Part shown: positions 7,678 through 16,375 of the stretch, in pieces | Position numbering within the stretch: position 1 is the stretch's first letter | Layout of the letters: every line of letters starts with the position of its first letter | Notes under the pieces: model-generated | Seen by the model: the letters and a program-made list of their open reading frames with translations, nothing else | Told to the model about the DNA's origin: nothing | Databases searched by the model: none | Assembly: GCF_000337535.1 (NCBI RefSeq) | Contig: NZ_AOIP01000016.1 | Span: forward strand, 1 to 64,000 | Origin: Natrialba aegyptia DSM 13077 | GTDB lineage: Archaea; Halobacteriota; Halobacteria; Halobacteriales; Natrialbaceae | Direction of reading: 5' to 3' | DNA length: 64,000 bases | Translations under genes and position numbers: made by a program

Positions 7678-8447
7678 CGGCCGCGACTCGAATCGGCGTC
7701 ACCGGCGCGACCGGCCGGATGGGCCGCGAAGTGATCGCCGCCGTCGCGGACCACGGGAGCTGCGAGGTGGCGTTCGCGGTCAATCGCGAACCCGATGGCG
7801 AGACGGTCGACGGCGTCGCGGTCGATCCCGCGGCCGAGTTCGGGTCGCTGCTGGCCGCACACGAACCGCAGGCGGTGATCGACTTCACCGGCCCCGAATC
7901 GGCGATCGAGTACGCCCGTGCCTGCGCGGACGCCGAAGTCGCGTTCGTCACCGGCACGACCGGCTTCGACGACGACCAGCTCGCCGCGCTCGAAGACGCG
8001 GCCGGCGAGATTCCGGTCCTCCACGCGCCGAACTTCGCTCGGGGCGTGCAGGCGCTCGTGAACGTCATCGGCGACGCCGTCAAGAGCCTGCCGGGCTACG
8101 ACGTCGAACTCGTCGAGACTCACCACAACGCGAAGCGGGACGCCCCGAGCGGGACCGCGAACCGACTGCTCGACGAGATCGAGGCCAACGGCGAGTTCAG
8201 TGAGCGCACGCACGGCCGCGAGGGAGAGGCCCCCCGCGAGGCTGGCGAGATCGGCGTTCACGCGCTCCGCGCGGGCGATATTACGGGCGAGCACGAGATT
8301 CTGCTCGCGGGGAATCACGAGGAGGTTCGCCTGACCCACCGCGCCGAGGACCGCGGCGTCTTCGCCGCCGGCGCAGTCGACGCGGCGGCCTGGATCGCCG
8401 GACAGAAGGCGGGAAGCTACGACTTTGCGGATGTGATCGACGAATGA
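7674..8447 (+). CDS. dapB: 4-hydroxy-tetrahydrodipicolinate reductase
   Basis: A 257-residue reductase that converts the DapA product to tetrahydrodipicolinate with NAD(P)H. The Rossmann motif GVTGATGRMG occupies residues 8-17; the substrate-site signature ETHHNAKRDAPSGTA is at about 148-162 with His150/His151 and Lys154. Length is normal. It overlaps dapA at its start and dapD at its end, each by four bases (ATGA), which argues for coupled translation and coordinate dosage. Confidence 0.97.
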   Translation: MTAATRIGVTGATGRMGREVIAAVADHGSCEVAFAVNREPDGETVDGVAVDPAAEFGSLLAAHEPQAVIDFTGPESAIEYARACADAEVAFVTGTTGFDDDQLAALEDAAGEIPVLHAPNFARGVQALVNVIGDAVKSLPGYDVELVETHHNAKRDAPSGTANRLLDEIEANGEFSERTHGREGEAPREAGEIGVHALRAGDITGEHEILLAGNHEEVRLTHRAEDRGVFAAGAVDAAAWIAGQKAGSYDFADVIDE

Positions 8448-9280
8448 GTGCACTCGAGACCGAAATCGATGACCTGTGGACACAGTACGACAACGATGAA
8501 CTCGACGCCGATAGCGCCGGCGAGGACGCGTTCGCGACGCTCGATTCGTTCCTCGATGCGCTGGAGGACGGCGAGATCCGCGCGGCCGAGAAGCACGACG
8601 GCGAGTGGGAAGCAAACGCCTGGGTCAAGCAGGGCATCCTGCTTAACTTCGGCCTGCGAGCGACCGAACCCCGCGAATACGGTGGCGTCACGTACAACGA
8701 CGTGCTCCCGCTTGCGAACTCGAGCGACTACGCCGCACGCGGCAGCCGCAACACGCCCGACGGCACCGTCGTCCGCCGCGGCGCGCACATCGGCTCCGAC
8801 TGCATCCTGATGAGCCCCGCGTTCGTCAACATCGGCGCGCACGTCGGCGACGGGACGCTCGTCGACTCCTGCGATACGGTAGGCTCCTGCGCTCAGATCG
8901 GCGCGAACGTCAAACTCGGCGCGAACACCCTTATCGGGGGAGTGCTGGAACCGGTCGAGAACGCGCCCGTCATCATCGAGGATAACGTCTCGCTCGGGGC
9001 CGGCTGTCGCGTCACGAGCGGGTTCGTCGTCGGCGAGAACAGCGTCGTCGGCGAGAACACCCTTCTGACGCCGCGCATCCCGGTTTACGACCTCGTCGAG
9101 GAGGAAGTTATCTACGGCGAACTGCCCGCGGACCGGCGCGCGTTCACGCGATTCGTCGAATCGTCGGTCAGCGATCACGACCTGTTCGAGGGCGGCGCGT
9201 ACAAGCCCGCCGTCGTCGCCACCGACCTGGAGACGGAGACGCTCGAGGCGACCGAGCGCGAGGACGCGCTGCGGGAATAA
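8444..9280 (+). CDS. dapD: 2,3,4,5-tetrahydropyridine-2,6-dicarboxylate N-succinyltransferase
   Basis: A 278-residue left-handed beta-helix acyltransferase that succinylates tetrahydrodipicolinate, placing this organism on the succinylase branch. An N-terminal helical domain (about 1-95) is followed by hexapeptide repeats (about 108-205: IGSDCILMSPAFVNIGAHVG, then IGANVKLGANTLIGG). The trimer is expected from the family. Start overlaps the dapB stop. It ends the tight dapABD unit; the next gene begins 90 bases downstream. Confidence 0.96.
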   Translation: MSALETEIDDLWTQYDNDELDADSAGEDAFATLDSFLDALEDGEIRAAEKHDGEWEANAWVKQGILLNFGLRATEPREYGGVTYNDVLPLANSSDYAARGSRNTPDGTVVRRGAHIGSDCILMSPAFVNIGAHVGDGTLVDSCDTVGSCAQIGANVKLGANTLIGGVLEPVENAPVIIEDNVSLGAGCRVTSGFVVGENSVVGENTLLTPRIPVYDLVEEEVIYGELPADRRAFTRFVESSVSDHDLFEGGAYKPAVVATDLETETLEATEREDALRE

Positions 9281-9370
9281 ACTCCCGGGACTCTTCTGAG
9301 CGAACTCGACCGCGATCCGCACCGCCCGCGAGACGAGTTCACTTACGTACTGTCGGTCCGTGAACTCGGT

Positions 9371-10147
9371 ATGGCTTCGCCGCTTGATCTCCCGCCCGTC
9401 GGCCTGGGGACGATGGGGATCGACGACCCCGCCGTGATTGAAACGGCGCTCGACCTCGGCTACAGACACCTCGATACGGCACAGATCTACGGGAACGAGG
9501 CCGTCGTCGGCGAGGGACTGGCCCGGAGTGCCGTCCCACGAGAGGACGTGACGGTCGCGACGAAAGTCTGGGCCGACAGCCTCGCGCCGGCCGACGTGCG
9601 CCGGACGACGGCGGAAAGTCTCGACCGCCTGGGGCTCGAGTCGGTCGACCTGCTGTACGTCCACCGCCCCGTCGAGACCTACGACCCCGACGAGACGCTG
9701 CCGGCCTTCGACGACCTTCGCGACGCCGGCACCATCCGCGCCGTCGGCGTCAGCAACTTCACCGTTGCTGAACTCGAGACCGCGCGGGCCGTCCTCGACG
9801 CGCCGATCGCGGCCCACCAGGTCGAGTTCCACCCGCTGTTTCAGCCGGACGACCTGCTCGCCCACGCCCGCGAGCACGGCTATCCGCTCGTGGCCTACTC
9901 GCCGCTCGCGAACGGTCGCGCGGGGGAGATCGACGCGGTCGTCGACATCGCCGAAAATCACGACGCGACGCCCGAAGCGGTCTGTCTCGCCTGGCTGGCC
10001 GCGAAGGAGGGCGTCGTGACGATTCCGAAAGCCAGCAGCGCCGCGCATCTCCGGGCGAACCTCGACGCCCAAGACCTCGAACTCGACCCGTCCGAACGCG
10101 AGCGCATCGACGCGATCGAGCGGACCGACGAACTCTTTCCGGAGTGA
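9371..10147 (+). CDS. Aldo/keto reductase
   Basis: A 258-residue NADPH-dependent aldo/keto reductase of the short, 2,5-diketo-D-gluconate-reductase-like type. The catalytic tetrad is visible: D35 (YRHLDTAQ), Y40 (IYGNE), K65 (ATKVW) and H98 (YVHRPV). The coenzyme-binding IPKASS loop is near residue 218. It sits inside the lysine cluster between dapD and lysA where dapF often occurs in relatives, but nothing in its sequence suggests a lysine-pathway role. Substrate unknown. Confidence 0.92.
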   Translation: MASPLDLPPVGLGTMGIDDPAVIETALDLGYRHLDTAQIYGNEAVVGEGLARSAVPREDVTVATKVWADSLAPADVRRTTAESLDRLGLESVDLLYVHRPVETYDPDETLPAFDDLRDAGTIRAVGVSNFTVAELETARAVLDAPIAAHQVEFHPLFQPDDLLAHAREHGYPLVAYSPLANGRAGEIDAVVDIAENHDATPEAVCLAWLAAKEGVVTIPKASSAAHLRANLDAQDLELDPSERERIDAIERTDELFPE

Positions 10148-10222
10148 TTGCCGATCCTGACGGGAGTCGCGCGGCCGAACTCGAGCCGAGCGTTCAAGTC
10201 GCCGTGCGGTCAATCGGGTGAC

Positions 10223-10482
10223 GTGAACTGGGACTCGGCCGTCGTGTTCGGACTGTTCGCCGTCGCCTGCGGTCTCGCCGCCGTCCGGGTGCGGACGGAA
10301 TCCTGGACCGTCCGCCGCACGATCGGCGTCGGGTCTTTTTGGCGGGTGCGGCCGCCGGGCTATTTCTCGATGAACTCGTACCTATCCCCTCGATTCTCGC
10401 CCCGTGGACCGAACCGATCGCCGCCGGCGTGATGGTCGTCGGCCTCGTCGTCGCGTGGACGCACAGACCGAGAACGGGCTGA
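10223..10482 (+). pseudogene. Small membrane protein gene with one frameshift
   Basis: A GTG at 10223 opens a frame reading VNWDSAVVFGLFAVACGLAA and RTIGVG. At about 10330, in GGGTCTTTTTGG, the coding character switches frame and continues FLAGAAAGLFLDELVP, then IAAGVMVVGLVVAWTHR to a TGA at 10480-10482. The two halves together give about 86 residues with three hydrophobic helices. One missing base in the T-run region would restore the gene. It may be a real mutation or a homopolymer sequencing error. Family not recognised; position is between the aldo/keto reductase and lysA. Confidence 0.6.
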
Positions 10483-10591
10483 CTGACGCCGGCATGTGGT
10501 AGCCAAGGGTAACCGACACCCAGAAGCCGACGTTCGAGACGCGGGCACGAAACCCAAACCCTTGACTCCTCGCGGTCACTTGTGGTGACCA

Positions 10592-11830
10592 ATGACCAGC
10601 CATGCGGATTCGCCGCCCGTCCGTCGGCTCGCGGACTGGGACCACGACCGACTCGAGTCCCTCGCCGAGGAGTACGACACGCCGCTTTACGTGACCGATC
10701 TCGACCGCATCAAAGAGAACTACACCCGTTTCTCGTCGGCGTTTCCCGACGCCCACGTCATGTACGCCGCGAAGGCTCACACGGGCAAGTCCGTTCTCGA
10801 AGCCGTCCTCGAGGCCGGCGGCGACATCGAGTGTGCGGCCTGGGGCGAACTAAAGCGCTCGATCGACGCCGGCGCGGACCCGAACACGCTCCAGTACACC
10901 GCGGTCAACCCGCCGGATCGCGACCTCGATTACGCGACCGACCTGGCCGACGACGCGCCGGGACTAACGATCACCATCGGCGCGACGGATACGCTGGACC
11001 GGCTGCAAGCGCGCGGCTACGACGGCCGCATCGCCATCCGCATCAACCCCGGGATCGGCACGGGCCACCACGAGAAGGTCGCCACCGGCGCGGACGCGAA
11101 ATTCGGCGTCCCCTACGAGCGCGTTCCCGATGTCGCCGACCGCGTTCGGCAGGAATTCGAACTCGTCGGCCTGCACGCCCACGCGGGCAGCGGCGTCCTG
11201 ACCGAGGGCCTCGAAGAGCACTGTCGGGCCATCGAGCGCGTCGGCGAGATGGCCCGCCGCGTCGGCGACGAAAGCCTGGAGTTCGTCGACGTCGGCGGCG
11301 GCTACGGCGTTCCCTACCGCGAGAACGACGAGCCGCTGGACCTCGAAAAAACGTCGGCGCTGGTCCGCGACGCCGTCGGTGAACTCGACGCCACGCTCAA
11401 GCTCGAACCGGGCCGATACGTCGTCGCCGATGCGTCGCTCATCCTGAGCGAGGTGAACACGATCAAGGAGGCCCCTGACACGACGGTCGTCGGCGTCGAC
11501 GCCAGCCTGGCGACGCTGATCCGCCCGGCGATGTTCGGCTCCTACCACCCGATGTACAACGTCAGCGCACCCGAGCGCGAGTCCGAACCGGTGACCGTCG
11601 GCGGGCCGGTCTGTACCAGCGCGGACGTCTTCGCCCACGACCGGCCGATCGCTCGCCCGGAGCGCGAGGACGTCATCGCCATCGGAAACGCGGGTTCCTA
11701 CGGCTATGAGCTGGCGAGCCAGTTCCACTCCCAACCCCGGCCGGCGGAGGTCGCACTCGAGGGCGGCGAGGCCCGCGTCGTGCGCCGACGGGAGACGCTC
11801 GAGGACGTGACCCGCGTCGAACAGGATTGA
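10592..11830 (+). CDS. lysA: Diaminopimelate decarboxylase
   Basis: A 412-residue fold-III PLP decarboxylase making L-lysine from meso-diaminopimelate. PLP-Lys61 lies in YAAKAHTGK, HAGSG (about 194-198) and the phosphate-binding DVGGGYG (about 233-239) are present, as is EPGRYVV (about 271-277) and the C-terminal GPVCTSAD with its active-site Cys. Length is normal. dapE starts two bases after its stop, so the pair is cotranscribed. LysA needs the meso form, yet no DapF epimerase gene is in the cluster. Confidence 0.96.
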   Translation: MTSHADSPPVRRLADWDHDRLESLAEEYDTPLYVTDLDRIKENYTRFSSAFPDAHVMYAAKAHTGKSVLEAVLEAGGDIECAAWGELKRSIDAGADPNTLQYTAVNPPDRDLDYATDLADDAPGLTITIGATDTLDRLQARGYDGRIAIRINPGIGTGHHEKVATGADAKFGVPYERVPDVADRVRQEFELVGLHAHAGSGVLTEGLEEHCRAIERVGEMARRVGDESLEFVDVGGGYGVPYRENDEPLDLEKTSALVRDAVGELDATLKLEPGRYVVADASLILSEVNTIKEAPDTTVVGVDASLATLIRPAMFGSYHPMYNVSAPERESEPVTVGGPVCTSADVFAHDRPIARPEREDVIAIGNAGSYGYELASQFHSQPRPAEVALEGGEARVVRRRETLEDVTRVEQD

Positions 11831-11831
11831 G

Positions 11832-12941
11832 ATGGGATTCGATATCACCTCGTTCCACGCCGATGCGGTTCGGATTCCGTCCCACGAGGACGTATCCGAG
11901 ATGCGCGAGTTCGTGCTCGAAACGCTGCGGGAGGCCGGTCACGAGCCGACGGTGGACGACCTCGGGAACGTGCTCGCGACGCGAGGCGGCGAGCGTGACG
12001 CCGCCGGCAATGGGCCCCACATCGTCCTCAACACGCACATCGACACGGTGCCGCCGCACGTTCCTTACGAGCGCGACGGCGACGTGGTCCGCGGCCGCGG
12101 AGCCTGCGACGCCAAGGGGCCGCTCGCCGCGCTGGTCGCAGCGTTCCTGCGCGTCGAACCGGCCGCCGGGACGCTGACGCTGGCGATCACGACCGACGAG
12201 GAAACGCTGATGACCGGTGCCGAGGGCCTGCGGGAGCGGCTCTCGGCGGACGGGTACATCGTCGGCGAACCGACGGGCCTCGACGTCTGCATCGCCGCCC
12301 GCGGACAGTGCGAGGGTGTCGTGACGATCGCGGGCGAGAGCGGCCACGCCGCAAGCGTGCCCGCTGACCGTAATCCGATCGCCGCGCTCTCGCACGTGCT
12401 CGACGCGCTTCGAGACTACGACGAAGTGGCGGGACCGAGCGAGGACGCGGTGCTCGGGGAACCGAAACTGACGCCGACCGTTCTCTGTGGCGGCGATGCC
12501 TCGAACCGCGTCCCCGAGCGCTGCCGACTCACGTTCGACCGGCGCAGCGTCCCCCCGGAGACGAGTTCATCGTTCCGCGATGACCTGGCCGAGCGTCTCG
12601 CGGACCGGGTGCAAGCGGAGTTCGATGTCGAGATTTCGGTCGAACTCATCCGACCCGACACGCCGTTCCCGCGGGCGTTCGTGACCGACGAGGACGCCGA
12701 TCTGGTCGGCACCCTGGCGGCGGCAAGCGGCAGCGCGGTCCGGCCGTTCGGGGCGGCCACCGAGGCCGGCTTCTTCGCGGCCGATGCACCGACGGTCGTC
12801 TTCGGACCGGGCGTGCTCGCCGACGAGGAGGGGGCCGTCGCCCACGCCGAGCGCGAGTACGTCCGCCTCCCGGACATCGAAGCCGCGGCGGACGCACTCG
12901 AAGCGACGCTCGCCGAACTCGTCGGCGAGAGGTGCCGCTGA
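11832..12941 (+). CDS. dapE: M20 family succinyl-diaminopimelate desuccinylase
   Basis: A 369-residue zinc deacylase of the M20 family. Metal ligands H69 and D71 (NTHIDTVPPH), bridging D93 (GACDAKGPLAA) and the TTDEET general-base segment (about 117-122) are present, with a dimerisation lid domain at about 165-275. In this operon the natural substrate is N-succinyl-LL-diaminopimelate, giving LL-DAP. The family also contains acetylornithine and LysW-type deacylases, but dapD and lysA as neighbours favour DapE. Starts two bases after lysA. Confidence 0.88.
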   Translation: MGFDITSFHADAVRIPSHEDVSEMREFVLETLREAGHEPTVDDLGNVLATRGGERDAAGNGPHIVLNTHIDTVPPHVPYERDGDVVRGRGACDAKGPLAALVAAFLRVEPAAGTLTLAITTDEETLMTGAEGLRERLSADGYIVGEPTGLDVCIAARGQCEGVVTIAGESGHAASVPADRNPIAALSHVLDALRDYDEVAGPSEDAVLGEPKLTPTVLCGGDASNRVPERCRLTFDRRSVPPETSSSFRDDLAERLADRVQAEFDVEISVELIRPDTPFPRAFVTDEDADLVGTLAAASGSAVRPFGAATEAGFFAADAPTVVFGPGVLADEEGAVAHAEREYVRLPDIEAAADALEATLAELVGERCR

Positions 12942-12989
12942 AAGCCAGTGCACACCTGATCGCACAGCCGTCGTGCGAGCGGTGTGTAA

Positions 12990-13088
12990 TTACTGCTTCG
13001 CGAGGAGGTACAGCAGCCCGATGAGACAGACGACCGTAATGAGAACGAGACCCGCAGTTGCGATTTCGGGGAACAGTCGCTCGACCAT
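12990..13088 (-). CDS. 32-residue single-helix membrane peptide
   Basis: A short frame, MVERLFPEIATAG followed by a hydrophobic helix (LVLITVVCLIGLLYLL) and AKQ. The hydrophobic helix, the acidic/basic flanks and codon choice support a real membrane microprotein; the longer frame upstream to 13232 looks non-coding and includes a repeat. It is convergent with dapE and lies downstream of the palindromic element at 13188-13272. No function can be inferred. Confidence 0.5.
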   Translation of the reverse strand: MVERLFPEIATAGLVLITVVCLIGLLYLLAKQ

Positions 13089-13187
13089 ACGCCCGCTTGG
13101 GAAGCGACCGGCAAAGGAGTATTGATTCCGCGGATACAACCCGGACGAGTTCACGGTCGGAACGCAACGACGGCCGTCACGTACTCT

Positions 13188-13272
13188 CTCAGCCGAACTG
13201 CTGTCGGGCAGTGCCGGCGCACCCGCGACCATCTACGAGTGTGCCGGGGACTCGGTGCAGCAGACCGTCTCA
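13188..13272 (-). repeat. Dispersed palindromic element, copy B (85 bp), overlaps SnoaL stop codon
   Basis: On the minus strand it reads TGAGACGGTCTGCTG at the start and CGACAGCAGTTCGGCTGAG at the end with an internal GGTCGCGGGTGCGCCGG half-palindrome. Its first TGA (13270-13272) is the stop codon of the SnoaL-like gene. Same family and same orientation to the upstream gene as copies at 4814, 19387 and 25053. Confidence 0.82.
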
Positions 13273-13692
13273 GGCCAGCGGATCGTGTCCGATCTGTTGG
13301 AGGAGCCCGAAGAGGTCCACGTTCGCCCACCGTTCCGCGATTTTTCCGTCCGCGATACGAACGACGTGGATGCCCATGATCTCGACGGATTCGCCCGTCG
13401 GTTCGATACCCATGAACGGCCCCTCGTGGGTCCCCGTTATCCGCCCCCAGAACGCGACGTAGTCCCCGTCCCGCATGTAGCGTTCGACCTCGAAGTGCAG
13501 GTCCGGAAACGTCTCGTGGTAGTTCGAAACGAACGACTCGAACTCGGAGAGCGGTTCCTCTCCGGACCCCGTCGGATCGTGGTACACCTGCTGGTCGGTG
13601 AGCACGTCGTCCATCGCATCGACGTCCCCGTCGTTCCAGACGACATCGACGTACCGCTTTGCGATCGCTTTGTGCTCGTCGTCTGCGGACAT
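13270..13692 (-). CDS. SnoaL-like ester cyclase / NTF2-fold protein
   Basis: A 140-residue protein of the SnoaL polyketide-cyclase-like superfamily (NTF2 cone fold). DVVWNDGDVDAMDDVLTDQQ and YHETFPDLHFEVERYMRDGD, then WGRITGTHEGPFMGI are the family signatures. Many members are small-molecule enzymes of unknown substrate; no biosynthetic gene cluster is nearby, so the role is open. The stop codon is contributed by palindromic element copy B. A run of eight C residues upstream (about 13733-13740) is a place where sequencing errors are likely. Confidence 0.85.
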   Translation of the reverse strand: MSADDEHKAIAKRYVDVVWNDGDVDAMDDVLTDQQVYHDPTGSGEEPLSEFESFVSNYHETFPDLHFEVERYMRDGDYVAFWGRITGTHEGPFMGIEPTGESVEIMGIHVVRIADGKIAERWANVDLFGLLQQIGHDPLA

Positions 13693-13854
13693 GAGGGACG
13701 GTCATCGGCCACGGCCAAATAGGTAATAGGTTCCCCCCCCGTCGATACGGCGGCGGATACCCACCCGCTTGCGATCGACATCGTCCGTGATTGCGGTGCG
13801 GTATAAGGGTGTTCGCCAATAGTTATGGTACTCTGGAACATGGGTATAACTAGC

Positions 13855-14277
13855 ATGTTCGAGGAGTTCTCCCGAAGCTACTACCTCGGCCGACTCTACG
13901 TGACTCCGACCGATGCCGACCGCGCGCTAATGGACAGCGAGCAACACGAGCGGATCAACGAGGCGGTGTACGCGACCGGAGAGGGTCTCGAATCGCTCGA
14001 AACGCCACTCGTGATGAAACTCGACTCGCAGCACTTCTCGGTCCACGGCGACAGCGCCGTCCCGACGAACACGCTCGCGCTGCCCGAAACGCTCCTCGAC
14101 GGCATGGATGTTCGAAACCCGCCATCCCTGCGCGAGGTCCTGCTCGCCCGTCGCGAGTGCGCCTCGCAGTTACTCTCGTTCGTCGACGGCTGGGACCCGT
14201 CCGTATCCTGGGCACGGGCTACCGATGGCGACGACACCCCCGCCGACGATGACGAGTTCAGGAACGCGGGCATGTGA
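13855..14277 (+). CDS. DUF5802 family haloarchaeal protein
   Basis: A 140-residue protein beginning MFEEFSRSYYLGRLYV, the conserved start of the haloarchaeal DUF5802 family. It is soluble, acidic, with no recognisable catalytic motif; the C-terminal 20 residues are disordered and rich in Asp. I choose the ATG at 13855; an in-frame ATG at 13825 would add ten residues of weaker quality. Convergent with nothing close; the Vms1-like gene follows 84 bases later on the same strand. Function unknown. Confidence 0.75.
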   Translation: MFEEFSRSYYLGRLYVTPTDADRALMDSEQHERINEAVYATGEGLESLETPLVMKLDSQHFSVHGDSAVPTNTLALPETLLDGMDVRNPPSLREVLLARRECASQLLSFVDGWDPSVSWARATDGDDTPADDDEFRNAGM

Positions 14278-14361
14278 GCGGTCGCGATCGGAGCCGCTGA
14301 CGGTCCCAACGCGAACGGAGACCGGGAGCTAGAAGTACATTCGTCGCACCTGTTCGGTCAG

Positions 14362-15300
14362 ATGCTCGATGAGTTGCTCGGACGCGCGTCGCTCAAGGAG
14401 CGCATCGCCGAACTCGAGGACGAAACCGAGCGGCTACGGGCGCGCTACGAGGCCGAAACCGACCGCCGAGCCGAGGCCACGACCGCCAGACAGGACGCCG
14501 AGGAGCGAGTCAACCGGCTCGAGGACCGAATCGCCCAACTCGAAGGCGAACTCGAGCGCGTCGACGCCGACGAGGACGACTCGCTCGCGTTCAGGCGGCG
14601 CGAGACGCTTCGCGGTGGCCGCCTCGCCGACGTGCTCGACAGGCTCCGGTCGGTTCGGACGGGTCCGGAGGGAGCGGTGACAACGGTCGTGGAATCCGGG
14701 TCCGACGAGTTCGCTCCGGACGACGAACTCGCGGCCGTGCTCGGCGATCGGGCGGCCCTCGTCGACGCCGCTGCGCCCTGCCTGCTCTGTGTCGACGACG
14801 CCGGCCTCGTCTCCGTCGCGCTCGATCCGCCGGTCCTTCCGAACGAGGGCGACGTGCCCGCGGGGTGGACGGACCGGTTCGCACTCGATCGCGAGTGGTT
14901 CCTGCCGACGGGACGCGACGCGCTCGCGGTCGTCAGGGCCGACCTGTTTGCAGTCGGCGTCTACGAGGACGACGATCGCATCGAATACCGGGGCTTCGAG
15001 AGCGACGTGAAGGGCAGCCACTCCAAGGGCGGGTTTTCCCAGGCGCGCTTCGAGCGGATTCGCGACGATCAGATCGACGCCCACCTCGACCGATGCCGGG
15101 AAACGCTGGCCGACGTGTACGACGACACCGAGATCGATCGCCTCTTTCTCACCGGGCAACGCGGCGTCATCGAGACGCTCGCCGAGGAGACGGCCGTCGA
15201 GCCGGCGGCAACTGCGGCGGTTGATGCGACCGGCGATCCGAAATCGGCTCTCGAGGACGCCTACGGCACCTTCTGGACGACGACACTGTTCGTCCTGTAG
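14362..15300 (+). CDS. Vms1/Ankzf1-like peptidyl-tRNA hydrolase (VLRF1 type)
   Basis: A 312-residue protein. Residues 10-75 form a coiled coil (LKERIAELEDETERLRARYE). The rest is a release-factor-like VLRF1 domain: the loop KGGFSQARFERIRDD (about 224-238) with an invariant Gln corresponds to the catalytic loop of Vms1/Ankzf1, which cleaves peptidyl-tRNA on stalled large ribosomal subunits. The C-terminal RLFLTGQRGVIETL and the beta strands are as in eRF1 domain 2. In archaea such proteins are thought to rescue stalled ribosomes. Single gene; dgcN follows 61 bases downstream. Confidence 0.85.
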   Translation: MLDELLGRASLKERIAELEDETERLRARYEAETDRRAEATTARQDAEERVNRLEDRIAQLEGELERVDADEDDSLAFRRRETLRGGRLADVLDRLRSVRTGPEGAVTTVVESGSDEFAPDDELAAVLGDRAALVDAAAPCLLCVDDAGLVSVALDPPVLPNEGDVPAGWTDRFALDREWFLPTGRDALAVVRADLFAVGVYEDDDRIEYRGFESDVKGSHSKGGFSQARFERIRDDQIDAHLDRCRETLADVYDDTEIDRLFLTGQRGVIETLAEETAVEPAATAAVDATGDPKSALEDAYGTFWTTTLFVL

Positions 15301-15361
15301 CCGGACTGGTACTCCCCTCGCCGAACTCTATCGTTAAGTGCCCCCTCGGACATTCCTCGAT

Positions 15362-16375
15362 ATGCGCGTCGCAATCCTCGCACACGAGCAGTTTCCCGAC
15401 CGCGCCAAAACCGCACTCGGCATCCTCCGGTACGCCGATTACGACGTAGCCGCCGTTCTCGACCGGGAGACCGCAGGCGGACAGGTCAACGACTACGTCC
15501 CCGACGTTCAGGACGCCCCCATCGTCGCCGGCATGGACGCCCTCGCCGACGACCTCGACGCCCTGATCATCGGCATCGCCCCCATCGGCGGCGGACTCGA
15601 AGACAGTTGGCGCGAAGACATCCGCGTCGCCCTCGAACGCGGCTGTGACGTGATCTCGGGTCTGCACCACTTCCTCGAAGACGACGACGAGTTCAGTCGG
15701 CTGGCGGCCGAACACGGCGGCGAGTTGCGGGACGTTCGCAAGCCGCCCGAGGACCTGACGGTAAGCGAGGGCCTCGCCGGCGAAGTCGACGCCGAGGTCA
15801 TCCTGACCGTCGGCACCGACTGCTCGGTCGGGAAGATGACGACGACGATGGAACTCGCCCGCGACGCCCGCGCGGCCGGCCACGACGCCGCCGTGATTCC
15901 GACGGGCCAGACCGGGATCATGATCGAGGGCTGGGGGAACCCGATCGACCGGGTCGTCTCGGACTTCACCGCCGGCGCAGTCGAGGAGATGATCCGTGAG
16001 AAGGGCGACGAGCACGACTACCTCTTCGTCGAGGGCCAGGGGAGCATCGTCCACCCCGCCTACTCGGCGGTCACCTGCGGCATCCTGCACGGCTCGATGC
16101 CGGACGAACTCGTCCTCTGTCACACCGCCGGCAAAGAGGTTATCCACGGCTACGAGTCGTTCTCGCTGCCCTCGATTCAGACCTACGTCGATCTCTACGA
16201 AAGCCTCGCCGCGCCCGTCTCCGACGCCGATGTCGTCGCCGGCGCGCTCAACACGGCCGGACTCGAGGACGACGCCGCGGCGCAGGCGATCGACGAGTTC
16301 GCAACTGAACTCGGTGCTCCTGCGACGGACGTGATCCGCGAGGACACCGACGACGTGCTCGAGAGCCTGCTATGA
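15362..16375 (+). CDS. dgcN: D-glutamate N-acetyltransferase-type DUF1611 protein (DgcN)
   Basis: A 337-residue DUF1611 protein: an N-terminal Rossmann-like domain (about 1-140) and a C-terminal P-loop-like domain starting GTDCSVGKMT (151-160). In the bacterial DgcN-DgcA pathway this protein acetylates D-glutamate and the adjacent racemase DgcA converts N-acetyl-D-glutamate to the L form. Here dgcA starts within the stop (ATGA at 16372), so the pair is translationally coupled, which supports the assignment. Start chosen at 15362 (MRVAILAHEQ); eight upstream residues in frame are unlikely. A 23-base segment of this gene (16140-16162) is repeated after dgcA. Confidence 0.85.
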   Translation: MRVAILAHEQFPDRAKTALGILRYADYDVAAVLDRETAGGQVNDYVPDVQDAPIVAGMDALADDLDALIIGIAPIGGGLEDSWREDIRVALERGCDVISGLHHFLEDDDEFSRLAAEHGGELRDVRKPPEDLTVSEGLAGEVDAEVILTVGTDCSVGKMTTTMELARDARAAGHDAAVIPTGQTGIMIEGWGNPIDRVVSDFTAGAVEEMIREKGDEHDYLFVEGQGSIVHPAYSAVTCGILHGSMPDELVLCHTAGKEVIHGYESFSLPSIQTYVDLYESLAAPVSDADVVAGALNTAGLEDDAAAQAIDEFATELGAPATDVIREDTDDVLESLL

